DNA of 64,000 nucleotides from Forficula auricularia (taxonomy: Eukaryota > Arthropoda > Insecta > Dermaptera > Forficulidae). The stretch's first letter is position 1; every line of letters starts with the position of its first letter. The notes below the pieces were generated by a model that had not been told where the DNA came from, did no database searches, and was given only the letters and a program-made list of their open reading frames with translations. Positions 44,166-55,697 of the stretch are shown one piece after another. The stretch spans positions 12,376,048-12,440,047 of the forward strand of contig JALMQS010000085.1 in the NCBI GenBank assembly GCA_024734495.1, given 5' to 3'. A program made the translations under genes and the position numbers.

Positions 44166-44945
44166 TATATCTCGTCACAATCTAGTCAATCAATTTTGCA
44201 AATTAAATTATTTTAATTTAAATTGGTTAATTTTTATTCAATGTAATTTCTCATCTTCTAAAACAATATCTGTATCAAATAATCCTTTTCTTTAAAGCCA
44301 CTATTTTTTCAAATTTCTTAAAACTTCCATTAATAAAGGGAGAATTTCTTTTCCAAAACCTTTTGGGCTTTAAATAAAACGTTTTCATATTGTTTTTTAT
44401 AAAAAAAATTTTGACATTTATTTATATGAAATTTCACCTATAAGTATGACAAATATTTAACGTTCCATTGGTAATTCATTGTATTAATTATAAATTAGAA
44501 AATATTCGTATCATATGCCTTGTTCATGGATATATACCTACTATAGATATATATTTTTAATTAAAACCACATGGTTATGGATGCTAGGTAATTAGAAAAT
44601 TAATCCCCAAATGAAATAATAGAAATTTCAATTAATTTTCAATTTACATCATATATACCTAGTTAGCTAGCTGGCAAAATTGAAAAATAAAAACAACTAC
44701 AACTATAATACCTTAATGCCCCAGCAGAAAAGAGAGGTCAACTCAAATTTAATTTTACTATTATTCACAACATCCTTTAAATCTGTGATGTGTTTTTAAT
44801 TTAATTTATTAAGGACAAAATGAAATGGTGTCTCTCTCCGAAGTCTACTTTTTTATTCATAATGTATGAGATATCTCTACAAAGATCTCTATTAAGCAGA
44901 AATAGACTGGATTTCAGTCTGTAGGCTTAGCGGTGAATTTACATG

Positions 44946-45310
44946 ATTTTACTTTTACCATACAGGCTAGCCAAGTATTGTTTGTAATCTTGCATTGAAA
45001 ATGTGTTGTTGTTTTTTGTTACGTTTTTTCAAAAATATCTAAAAAACGGCTGAAACATGTGGATTCAAAAATTTTTCTCCAAAAACCAGGGCGTTTTATT
45101 CTACAAGGAAACCTTGAAAAGTGAACATCGAAAAAATCATATTTTGGAGAGATATCATAATTGTTTTGTCAAAATGTCTGTTAGTATGTTAACAAATTTT
45201 GTGTACTCTCCAACTCAAAAAACTAGTACGAATATCAAAATAAAATTGAGATTAAAAGCCGATTAGACTTTGGTTAAAATCGAGCCACAAGTTAAGTGGG
45301 AGAGGAGGAC
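44946..45310 (+). repeat. 'ACTTTACCATAC' repeat, copy 4 (divergent)
   Basis: Recognisable from ACTTTTACCATACAGG through AGCCGATTAGACTTTGGT. Many substitutions make it an older copy. Confidence 0.6.
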
Positions 45311-45387
45311 ATAAAGAAATTAAAATTATAAAATTTTCAAACTAAAAAACAACAAGGAAAGTGAAATCTATATACCTATATATATAT

Positions 45388-45638
45388 ATGAAAGCATGTA
45401 TGTATATATGATTGTATGATCCAAACGATCTGATTGGCCAGTGCATGGCCAATGGCAAAGCGTTAAATTATTAGAATGATTCTGATTAGTCAGATAGCGA
45501 TCGTGCTTAGCCAATGCGTTAACATAATATATTAAAAACAACTGGCCGTTTCTCGAGACGCTGCCCGCCAGGGCAACTCGCCCGGATGGCCTAGGTTCAG
45601 AAGGCGTGCCAAAGGCACGCCTGTGGGCAGCTAGTATA
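45388..45638 (+). mobile_element. Short non-autonomous Helitron with perfect terminal hairpin
   Basis: Ends with an 8-bp hairpin GGCGTGCC-AAA-GGCACGCC, then TGTGGGCAGCTAG, followed by T. This is the classic Helitron 3' end (hairpin about 10 nt before CTAG, insertion before T). The 5' part is AT-rich (TATATATATATGAAAGCATG). About 250 bp, no coding. Same family as 43161-43450 and 43863-44165. Confidence 0.72.
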
Positions 45639-45889
45639 TGTATAAACATGAACCTATAATAAAAGAGAGTCATTGATTTTTTTTTCAGGGGACAAAATTG
45701 TGAGGTGTGTTTCAAAAAATAGAACTATCAATTTAATTTCTTGTGACCCTTTGATTGACGACGCACAAGATTTCGCGAATTCACCCTATATTATTTAATT
45801 AAAAATGACTCTCTATGTGATGATAATGAATAAAAAGAGGGGGGGGTAACTTGCATTTTTCTAATAAAATAGTCCCATAATTGAAAAGA

Positions 45890-46075
45890 GTGTCTCGGAA
45901 AATTAAATTCGATAGTTCTATTTTTTTCAACACCCTTCCAAAAATCTAATCAGCTTTTTTTAATCTCACTATAGAACAAAACATGTGAATTTTCGATTTG
46001 ATCTTAAAACTAGTTTTTGACCAAGAGCTTACACGAAATTTGGTAACATATTAGCTAAATTGAATAAAAATCGAA
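45890..46075 (-). repeat. 'ACTTTACCATAC' repeat fragment
   Basis: The minus strand contains GAGATTAAAAAAAGCTGATT and ACTAGTTTTAAGATC-like family blocks. Degraded, no ends. Confidence 0.5.
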
Positions 46076-46084
46076 CCAGCGCTT

Positions 46085-46320
46085 TTGCTAACTCTTCTAT
46101 GACCTCCAGAGACTGAACTCACTCCAGCCACCGTCTTCCCAGCGACTTATAAACTAAGCTGTTTAAGACCCGCATCCGAGAGATACCTTCGACCCCTACC
46201 GAGCCTATAAAATCCCCTTCTTCTTCTTTCTCATGGAGGGGCCAACCCAGGCTTTTAGGGATGAACCTTTTGGAGTATTTCCTTCTCACATCAATATATC
46301 AAAAAAAAAAAAAAAAAAAA
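46085..46320 (+). mobile_element. LINE 3' end with poly(A), partner of the SINE tail
   Basis: Frame pieces and the 3' UTR (CATGGAGGGGCCAACCCAGG to CATCAATATATC) end in an A-run (about 46304-46321). The UTR is the region shared with the SINE at 879-1237. Confidence 0.6.
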
Positions 46321-46397
46321 AATACATATGATAAATTTTGATCTCTCTATTTTGGCTCAAGTTTTTATTAAATCTCATCTCATTTATTAACGCATTC

Positions 46398-46706
46398 CCA
46401 TATAGGAAATGACGAAGGGACCCAGAACTGAACCCAGGACTGCGCCAACAATCCTCAAGCTTGGCCCTAAGCTGCAAGCCAGTACTGGACCAACACAGGT
46501 TTGAATAGGGGATGATAACCGCGGCCCGGACTGGTAACCTATATTGGCTTAATACTGACCCAGCACGGACCCAAGATTGGCATCACCACCGATCAAACCG
46601 CTGAGCTGACCCGAATGTAGGCCAATACTGATAAAGCAGAGCCTCGGTTGCCCATGATGGCTCGTGCTTGGGCCCCTTCGTTCAAGCCTGGCATCTCCTA
46701 TATGGG
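46398..46706. mobile_element. MITE-like element with inverted ends
   Basis: CCCATATAGGA...GACGAAGGGACCCA on the left returns inverted as TGGGCCCCTTCGTTC...TCCTATATGGG on the right. The interior is GC-rich relative to its surroundings, and no target duplication is certain. Superfamily not determined. Confidence 0.55.
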
Positions 46707-47384
46707 TTGAAGAATAAAAAATAAATAAAATAGACATTAATGGGGTTTTGGGGAATGTTTGTTTTTACCCTCGCATCCTCCCCCCAGATTGAAAACCGCT
46801 GGCTTATAGAATAGATAAATGTCAATTACTGTATCTAGTTTAATTCTATATTCTCTTCTGAATCTCTCTCATGCTAGAGCTAACTGGCTACATACTGAAT
46901 GACAAATTATTTGAAAATTAAAATGTGTAATTAAACGTAAAGGGTTGAATTAGAATAGAGAATATGAGAAAGAAGATATCAAATTGATGCAATAATAATT
47001 TATTACATCTCTGCTTGTGATATTAATGATTGCCAGGTGTAATGATGATGAATTTGTATTGCAGCTCATTTGCATGGATAGAGCGTTTGAAAGCAAGGGG
47101 GCCAAGGGGGTCACTAGTGACTAGCCATGATTGTCTGTCTGTCTGTCTGTCGGGCGAGTTGCCATCGAGCACGCGACACCAGCTCCCGGAATGGATCCTG
47201 ATCTATCCATGCCTCCTGACTCCCCTTGGGGGGACAAATACGTAAATAGGATAATAGCCGGGGGCACTCCCTTTAGGAGTTAATCGGATACTAACTACTC
47301 AAGGCTCGCAGGCATTAGACCAATCTCACCCTCTGAAAGTCAATAAGACATTTGCCATTTCAATTTCAGTTTTCAATAAAAATA

Positions 47385-47966
47385 AATTGACAGGTTCTGT
47401 AGTGGCAATCCACTTGACTTTACTATACACATCTGGTTGAGTTTGATCAGAAGGGCCTAGATTTTATTTTTTGACCCCCCCCCTCCTAATTTTGGGGCAA
47501 GAAAAAAATATGTTCTTTATTATGAGGTTCAATTTATATTATATTTCATTTTCCTTGTTTTTTTAGTTTGAAAATATTATAATTTTAAATTTTAACCCCC
47601 TCAATTTTGGGTCGATATGCACCAAAATCTAATCAGCTCTTAATCTCAATTCACCAAAACTATGTGTGCAATTTGGTTTTGTTATTCACACTAGTTTTTG
47701 ACAGACTAACAGAATAACAGACTAAAAGACTAACAGACTAACTACGACATTTTGACAAAGCAGTTATAATAATATAATAAATATAAGTTTTTTGATGTTC
47801 ACTTATTAGAGCTTTTTTGTAGACCGAAATGCCATGGTTTTGCCCAATTTTTTTGATCAAAATAGTTTATGCCGTTTTTGAGATATTTCGAAAAAAATGA
47901 AAAAAACACTTTTTTCATGCACGATTATAATACTTGACCATACCCTGTATGGTAAAGTAAAATTGG
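47385..47966 (-). repeat. 'ACTTTACCATAC' repeat, copy 5
   Basis: Near full length on the minus strand. The 5' end ACTTTACCATACAGGGTATG is at 47965-47940, and the 3' end ATAGTAAAGTCAAGTGGATT is near 47405. Confidence 0.75.
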
Positions 47967-48344
47967 AGAAAAAGTGAAACTTTTTTCAAGACTCAGTACT
48001 CTGTTTTTATAGCTTGACGAAGATAAAAATTTTAAATAATAAATAAATATATATATATATATATATATCTGATATTCATTTCGATTTAATATTTTCTCTA
48101 CCTATAGTCAAAAAGCCGTTTCTAGAATAATAGAAATTCTAATGAAAGAATAACTCCCTCGCACATTTATTAAATACCAAAAAATGTGAAAACTTATTTT
48201 CGCTAGAGAAGCCTTTAGAAAATAAATAATAAACTTAAATATAAAGAGAAATTGTTATTATTTATTCCTATATTATAAATTATAACTCCAAAGCTTATAA
48301 TGGGAATTAAGAACAAGTTTAGGGTGATTTTTTTATTTATTAAC

Positions 48345-48400
48345 TAATGTTATTTTGTCGACTTTGCTGACTTCTTCAGGGCTTCTACAATTATAAGAAC
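48345..48400 (-). repeat. Degenerate hammerhead-like/Penelope-like repeat remnant
   Basis: The minus strand has CCCTGAAGAAGTCAGCAAAG then TCGACAAAATAACATT, homologous to the motif at 22088-22125 but with GAAAC mutated to AAAAT. Confidence 0.4.
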
Positions 48401-48527
48401 ATTATTATAGCAAGTTGCAAGAGTATATTATAATTTCGGACTAAACATGTATCAATATTTTACCCACCAAATAGTTACATCATACATTCAAAGTTTACTA
48501 TTTCTCCGTTACCAATGAAGAAATATA

Positions 48528-49624
48528 TATATATAAAATTAAGGTTTTGTCTGTACAGTGGTCCAAATCGCCAAATTTTGGTTGCACACGTTTCAAGTCA
48601 AAGTTATGAACGAAAACACCCTCAACAAAATTCCTGTCTGTCTGTCTGTCTTATGTCTCAGTGGTTTCCGAAAAGTTGCTCACGATTCACGTAAAAACGG
48701 CTGAAGGGATTATTATGAAATTTCATATTTACATCAGATGTCTTCTAACTTACGTTTTTAGCTATATAACGTTTTGATATTTTGACCCTAGAAAGGGGTT
48801 TGGGGGGGGGGGCGCACGAATGAAAATTATCAAATAACTCCTAAACTATTAACCCTACGGCAAATTTTATGATAAACAAAGTTGTAGGGGATGTGATTTC
48901 TGACAACTTTTGTTTAAAAATTTCTTCATAAAACCATCCAAATAGGGGAGTAGGGTGAAAAAATGTAAATTCTTGCCCTTGGAGCAAACTCAACCAAATT
49001 TTGTATACATAATCTCTGGGCCTCTAGAGAGCTAGAAGTGCAAAAACTAACCACCTCAAAATGGAAGGGGGGTCAAAAATGAAAATTCTTTCTATTGGAC
49101 CAAACTCAACCTAATTTTGTATACATAATCTGTGCTTCACTAGAAGGCTAGAAATGCAAAAACTGTGTGCGGAGTGTGAATGCGGGGGTGGAATGAAGTG
49201 GGGATGGGTTAGGGTATGGGGTGCGCGGGGTGGAATGGGGGTGGAGTGAGGGAGTGAGGCGGGAGTAAGGTGGGGGTGCAGAGGGTGGTGCGGGGTGGAG
49301 TCCAGGGGATGTAGCGGGGGTGGGATCGAGGGGGCTAGGCGGGGGTGTAGTGCGCAGGGTTAGAGGGCACGGCGTGGGGTCCGGGGTGGATGTGGTGCGG
49401 GGTTCGAGATGGGTGGTGTGTGGGTGGTGGTGTGGGGACGGGGGTTTGGCACGGGTGCATGGTGCGAGGATGGAGGGAAGAGGGTTCCTGGGTTAGGGTG
49501 CGGATGGAGGGTTGGGGTGCTGGGTGGGTTTAGGGGTGGGGGGTGAGGTGGTGGTTTGTGGTCTGGGGGTCCAGGGGGCGTGCCCCGGATAGCAAGAGGG
49601 CCGCCGAAGGCGGGCCTTGCAGCT
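48528..49624 (+). mobile_element. Non-autonomous Helitron-like element
   Basis: An AT-rich start (ATATATATATAAAATTAAGG) is followed by a (CTGT)n tract, two ~118-bp direct repeats (48985 and 49105, ATTTTGTATACATAATC), a long G-rich stretch (49160-49560), and the 3' end GCCGCCGAAGGCGGGCCTTG then CAGCTAG|T at 49618-49624. A long frame on the minus strand in the G-rich part is a composition artefact. No Rep/helicase coding. Confidence 0.6.
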
Positions 49625-51225
49625 AGTATACTATATATGGACGGAAATGATAATAACAAATTATAACCTTGTCTTAAAATCTCATTAAAATCGCTTAATA
49701 AATGATATTTTTGCATTTTTGAACAAGAAGTTCTCAAGCTAGAAAGCCGAAAATTGAATAATTACCTACTCTTCAGTGAAAAAAAACAACATATTTTAGC
49801 ACAAGAACGAACTTTCCACGACTTGGTTCTTATCGTGGCTATCTGAATTCCAACACACTTATACACACAGCAGAAAAAATCATGGTTGAAAACCCTCCTC
49901 CCGCTAAATTTTGGGTTCAATTTCAACCAAAAAATGATCAGCTCTTAATCTCAATTTCTCAATACAAATTAATGTGTGTGCTTTTTTATTCGGAATTCGT
50001 TAATGGAAAATACCTTTAAATAATATAATATTGCAATAAAATATAAATTATCTGCATAAAAAATATAGTCCTTATTTCCCTAACACCTTTAATAATCGAA
50101 TTAAAGTTACTTGAAGATAAGACCCTGAGACAGATCCAAATGTCGGCTTAAAAAAACCCTATTCCGTGATTTGTTCATCGAAATCGTTAGAGTCGTTTTC
50201 TTGAAAAATATAGTTATAATATAAAATAATTTTTTATTTAATACTAAAAAATGTATGGATTTCCTGTCAGTTTTCGACCCCTTAGAACCACAAAACCCCA
50301 CTTTTTTGTTCACCTTCCAATTTCCAATCAATTACTTTTTTTACAAATAATAACAAAATGAAAGTAATTTTTATAGAAGCCCTCAAATTCTCGGAGAAGA
50401 ATCCAATACTACTAAATATATCTAATATAAATTGAAGTAAATTTTTCTAAAAGTACTAAAAAGTAATAAAAAGTAATGGTTACAAATTCAATTTGCTTCA
50501 GGATATTTGGGAATGGAAATCGATTCTATCTATGTATATCTGAATGTAGGCAGGCATTAGGGTAGGTATTAGTAGTATTAGTGGTAGTCGTCTCTGTGTA
50601 TATCTCTCCATTTAATTAACTACATAAAAGGAAACTCTCTGCCGAACACAATAGACTCCATTTGTTATCATAGGTTGTTTCCAATCAAAAGATCCGCCAC
50701 TTCTCTTTGATTTGAAGCTCTTGCCATTAATCACTTGAAATTATGATCGAGATTTGATATTTTTTTATATAATGGGAATAATTAGTAATGGTATTGTTTA
50801 ATGAACAATTCATAGCTATTGGTAGTTAATTCCGTTACGAAACAATAGGTAGGTATACTACCGGAATTTGCATATGAAAGGCCAAAGCACTATTTATACT
50901 ATTTGTTATTAAATTATATAAAAAAACTTAATTTAGTTAATTTTTTATAAAAAAATTAATGAAATATCAGTAGAAAAAGTGAAAAAATTTTTCAAGGTTT
51001 GGTATGCTCTATGGAAATTTTGCAGATGGCCAGGAGAGGGCGTTGGCACAGATATATATTGTGTTTTTAGAGGCGCTCTAATTAAATCAATTTAATTTAT
51101 CTTAATTAAATAATTTTGTTGTTGTTTAACCTAGGGAATAATGCACATTTGTTCAGATTTTATGGGAAGATTTTAATTTTTTTAAATGTATGTGTTTGTT
51201 TATTTAACTTGGTGTAGGGGTTAGA
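49625..51225. other. No supported gene; fragments of repeats
   Basis: Contains a minus-strand 'ACTTTACCATAC' fragment (about 49890-49975) and a degraded hammerhead-like tail (50108-50145: CCCTGAGACAGATCC, TGTCGGCTTA). I see nothing else. Confidence 0.4.
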
Positions 51226-51312
51226 TTATAGACGGTCATTTTTTGCAAGGAGGCTTGGCTTGAACCCGGGATAACTGATTCGTAGGCAAGGAGTTGCTCG
51301 GCCAGACTGGTT
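51226..51312 (-). repeat. tRNA-like SINE head
   Basis: The minus strand has an A-box-like TGGCCGAGCAACTCC (from 51297) and a B-box-like GGTTCAAGCC (about 51258-51249). The stems are imperfect, so this is a tRNA-derived repeat rather than a functional tRNA. Confidence 0.5.
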
Positions 51313-51394
51313 ACAATAAACTTAAATATAATGAGCAATTAAAAAAGGAATTTATTGATTTTATTCATTCGTTAAAATTTCATTTTTTTTTTAA

Positions 51395-52345
51395 TTTTGT
51401 TTAACCAATTATTTTACATGAATTAATGTATACATTGAATTTGAGCTTCGACTCCGGAGATTACTTCTCCACCATCGACTGTCCTTGATCATCTTTTAGC
51501 CTTGTTTTAATAGAGGAAACTAATTAAATAAAAACCTCTTTTCGATAATTATTCATTCTTCATCTCATATCAATTAATTTTTTTTTTAATATTAACAATT
51601 AACATGAATTTATGCAATTGTTTTTAGCTTGACTCGGAATTACTTCTCCACCATCGATGTCCTTGATCTTTAGTCTTGTTTTTAATAAGAGGAAAAAACT
51701 AATTAAAGAAAAAACCTCTTTTCCTATAATTTATTCAATTCCATTAATTCTCTCCCAATCTCCAATTGTTAAAATTTCAATTTTTTTTTGTTTTATGTTT
51801 ATTTATAATATTAAGTTATTAACATTATACATTAATTAATGTGAGAGTATTTCTCACCAAATACAAGAGTACCTTGATCATCTTTAGTCCTTGTTTTAGT
51901 AAGGTAAAAAACTAATTAAAAGAGAAAAAAAACCTCTTTGCCAATAATTATTCCAATACCATATTGCGGAAATTAAATATCCAATATAATTTACTTCTCC
52001 ACCAAAACACAAAATTTCAATTTTTTATAAATTTTATTAAACCAGTTATTTTACAGTTAATTAATGTATACATTGTATTTTGCTTCGATTCCGGAGATTA
52101 CTTCTCCACCATCGAGTGTCCTTATTCATCTTTAGTCCTTGTTTTTAATAAGAGGAAAAATCTAATTTAGATAAAAAAACCTCTTTTCCGATAATTATTT
52201 CAATTCCATTATTCCCCAATCAAGTCAATTGGTTCCATCCACTATCACCCAATCATACAAATACAATTTTTTTTATTTAAGTTTTATTAAACAATATTTA
52301 CATTAATTAATGTATACATTGTATTTTGCTTGACTCCTCTATAGA
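51395..52345 (+). repeat. Tandem array, ~215-bp units
   Basis: Four to five degenerate units start near 51395, 51585, 51790, 52010 and 52265. Shared blocks are ACATTAATTAATGTATACAT, CGGAGATTACTTCTCCACCA and AAAAACCTCTTTTCCGATAA. A single dispersed copy is at 59965-60175. No coding. Confidence 0.72.
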
Positions 52346-52974
52346 TTTTATGAAATTCCCGTTCATAAACTCAGAGATTTATTTTTAGTATGTATTTTTT
52401 TGAGATTTTAAGGTGTTGTTATGATAAAAAAATAAGCAACTGTTTTTTAATTTTATTAAATTACTTATATTAAGACCCTTGAATAGTTCATTACAAATCT
52501 TATGATATATAAGTAGGTATTGTTTTAAATTATTAATGGTATAATCTATAATAGATTAAATAAGAATATATACATATATATATATACCTATATTTTTTGA
52601 ATAGTTTATAATTATAATACTATTAATGTATTAAAAGAACAACACTAACCCTATCTAGCTGCAATTTTTCAACCCTCCTCGACTAACAGTAATATTTGCT
52701 GAAAAAGTTCCAAGTCTGGTAAAAAAACTTCAATTTTTCTCACATTTTACTTTATTTAATTTAGAATTTATATTTTTGTTCCTGTATCGAATGTTTTCAA
52801 TTATTTTCCATTGTATTCGTATTAATAAATACTTTTTTGAATTTCATATATTCTATCACCCCTCCCCGCCCCTTAAGATATTACACTGGGGTTAACTCAC
52901 GAAGAAAAAATACTATATATAAGAGCCTAGATTAATTTGTAACAACGCTGAGAGAATTTTCTTTAAAAAAATTA

Positions 52975-53045
52975 CCCTCTTGACTAGAATCGAACCGAAC
53001 TCTTGAACTAAGGGCATCAGCTCTAGTCATTACACCAATGCAACA
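52975..53045 (-). repeat. tRNA-like SINE head
   Basis: Minus strand: A-box region TGGTGTAATGACTAG and B box GGTTCGATTCT at normal spacing. The acceptor stem does not close. Confidence 0.48.
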
Positions 53046-54212
53046 TTAATATTTTTATCTTGATTTCTGTTACTAAAACTATATATTTTTGATTTAGACT
53101 TTGTGTCGAGATAATATTGTATTCATTTGAACTCGAATGAAAATGAAAAAACACCAATAGATTTTAAATTATAGAAACATTAAATATATATTAATTAACG
53201 AGGCAAATTTGAAATATAATTGTCAGCTCGGATTTTAAACTGATGGCTCCAATCGATTTTCATTAAGCAGGCAAATTTGAAATATGATTGTAATTTGGAC
53301 TCGAATTTTGAAATGAAAGACTCCAATTCATTTTAAATTAAGAAACATTAAATATATTGATAATTATTCCTCCCCCCCCTCGCCACTCAAAAATTAAAAA
53401 GGCGAAACTTTTAAGAGACGATGTATTTTCGGTAGTTTACGAGTATACATTTGGAGTGTGGTTTTTTTAAGAGAAATAAGAGAAATAAAATTTTTGGACC
53501 GAGACGCTGCCCGCCAGAGCTTCCAGCCCGGAGGGCCGAGCTTCGAGGGCGTGCCGAAGGCACTCACGAAAAGCTCGTAAATAATAATGAGCGAAAGAAT
53601 GGAGTTAACTTTTTAACCATCGTTAGAGAGCTCTATCAACGGATAAACCCTCTCTTACTCCTCTTTTATGCAACCGGCCTCAAGTCAGTCAACACAAGAA
53701 TTGTATAACTTTATAATTACATATTCTTAATCTTCAATGCAAATAACTTAATTAATCAGATTTTAAAAGTAAATCTACCCTTAGAGTAGTCGTTATTTAA
53801 AAAGTCGAAATTAAATACACCCTTGATTTAATTAATCCCATCTAGTTAAATTATAAGAATATAAAAGAGAGTGGAAATCGCTCTTGTCACAAAGTATTTT
53901 GCAAATTAATGTGAATGATATTGACAGACTTTTTAATCTTGATGTGTCAGCAATCAAATTGCCAAACTTGAAGCCTCAACTAAGTCAATTAAGATTTGGC
54001 ACGCAGTGGCGGAAAAGCCGGTTATCAACGGGAACAATTACTGAGTGAGAGGGGGGGGGGGGGAGGATTAATAAATTCTTTCCGATTTATAAAATGAACC
54101 TCGACACCCAAGAGTGATTCAATAATTGATGGCTGGATAATGGAAGAGGGGAGTGGGTTCCAAACCGGAAATTATAAACACAAGTGTTTACCTTTGAAAA
54201 TGCTCCTACTTA
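53046..54212. other. Repeat relics, no supported gene
   Basis: 53130-53350 holds degenerate direct repeats (GGCAAATTTGAAATAT twice, ATTTTAAATTA...GAAACATTAAATATAT twice). A block at 53403-53450 recurs at about 60411-60458. 53490-53575 is a fragment of the short Helitron 3' region (GAGACGCTGCCCGCCAG). Confidence 0.45.
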
Positions 54213-54220
54213 CTTATAAC

Positions 54221-55494
54221 TAGAGACCGGATTCCTATGCAATTGCATATTTTGTTTGCTGCCACATACGACCCAGGGGATCAATTATCTATCCGAATCA
54301 TGCATCTAGGATACTCCCAGATAGCACACATTGGTACCAGGGACGTCCATAGCTCGTCCACGAGCGGACGTATGTACGTCCTTTTTATGCCCATTTTTGT
54401 GCCGCTGTACGTATAATGGACATACACAGGACATCCAGATTCCCCAAAAAGTACGTCCCTCATATGTCCAGTTTGTCCATTTTACGTCCGCCTTTGGCAT
54501 CCTTTTTAGGTCCGTTTGGTGCAGTTTTACGTTCTAAGGACGTACATAGTATATCCAATTTGCCATGCATGTACGTTTGGTGTACGTTCTGTTTGTCTAT
54601 TATACCCGCCGCCCCCCACAGCTGTGGGTTAAATTTTATACTGCATATTATTGCATATTTGAGTAATATTACATTAAATCGCATATTTGAAGGATTTTTT
54701 GGTCAAAATACAGATTTTTTTAAAAGCAAATTTTCGGAGAAAGAATTAAAAAAATGAAGATATAAACCAGGGGGACATTATTTTTTTTAAAGGTCTTCGG
54801 TAACTATAGCCGATTTTGGCCATTGAGTGTTCGTGTATGTGTGGAAGTGTGTGTAAATTAGTGTAGGGATCAGAGCCGGTAAAATATTTGTATTATTTTA
54901 TTAGTTTATTATTTGTAGGTAAGTCAATATGAAAAGCTTGTTAATATAAAAAAATAATAATAATAAAACGAGTACAATACAATCTGGTCTGTTAAATAAA
55001 ACTACCCCCCCCCCTCCCCCGTATTTTTTCGTTGACATTTTTTGAAACATTATTATATTTATTATGTTGATTTATGACGATGTTCAAGCGGGAGGCTCGG
55101 GTTCGAGTCTTGATAGCATTTAAAATTTCGGCCGGCTAAATCTCGTCTCCCTCACTAACACTACTCAAACTTTACTGATGTGCTGTCTAAATGGGGTGTG
55201 TACCCGATGACAATTAAATAATATATATATAAAACCTAATGAGAATTTTGTGAAATTTTTTACCCAATAAAAGTACATATTTGACACATAGATTTATTTA
55301 TTTCATAGCACTCCTTCAAATATATAGTCTTTTTGTCTTCAATTTTAATTTTTTAGTGCATAAATAAAATTTATTTTGTCATCTTTTATTGCATATATTT
55401 GCATATTTCAACCTATTCTGCATATTAGTTGCATATTTCAGCAATTGTAACTGCATATTTTGGCAGTTTTTACTACATAAAAATCCGGTCTCTA
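54221..55494. mobile_element. Non-autonomous hAT element (1.27 kb)
   Basis: The ends TAGAGACCGGATT and AATCCGGTCTCTA are perfect inverted repeats with a perfect 8-bp target duplication CTTATAAC (54213-54220; 55495-55502). Repeated TGCATATTT motifs near both ends are probably subterminal sites. The interior (54330-54600) is rich in ACGTCC/GGACGT words in both orientations, and a tRNA-like SINE is inserted at about 55080. No transposase. Confidence 0.9.
55075..55225 (+). repeat. tRNA-like SINE fragment inside hAT element
   Basis: B-box GGTTCGAGTCT at about 55099-55110, then a unique SINE-like body ending near TACCCGATGACAATTAAATA and an AT-rich tail. The A box is unclear. Confidence 0.45.
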
Positions 55495-55697
55495 CTTATA
55501 ACTCTTGATGAATTTAATCATTACTCGGAATACTCCTCTAGTATTGAATTGATACTAAAACTTTTTTTCATTGTATTTAAAAATGTCTAAAACGTGGAGA
55601 AAAATCAGATTTTTCAGGCTGTTTGTCTGGATTCCAATAACTAGAATATAGCCGTAGAAAGTTCGTTTTGCTGCTAAAATGTTCGTATTTCTACTAT

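Larger units (their letters stand above)
43085..44200. repeat. ~707-bp tandem duplication of hammerhead palindrome plus Helitron
   Basis: The block 43088-43490 (palindrome arm, then Helitron fragment beginning GCTAGC, GCGTCTCGTTTATGCC) recurs at 43795-44200. Between them is a palindrome copy (43570-43858) bearing a hammerhead core on the plus strand. The second copy carries an extra hairpin-forming segment (GACGTC...GACGCC) near 43868-43895. Confidence 0.68.

Noticed and set aside
49360..49737. Pro/His-rich 125-codon minus-strand frame
   Set aside because: Low-complexity translation of the G-rich part of a Helitron-like element; no domain.
53451..53708. 85-codon frame starting MECGFFKRNK
   Set aside because: Overlaps a Helitron 3' fragment; no homologous frame in related copies.
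54281..54757. Cluster of overlapping 60-113-codon frames on both strands
   Set aside because: Caused by ACGTCC-rich repeats inside a hAT element; no conserved product.
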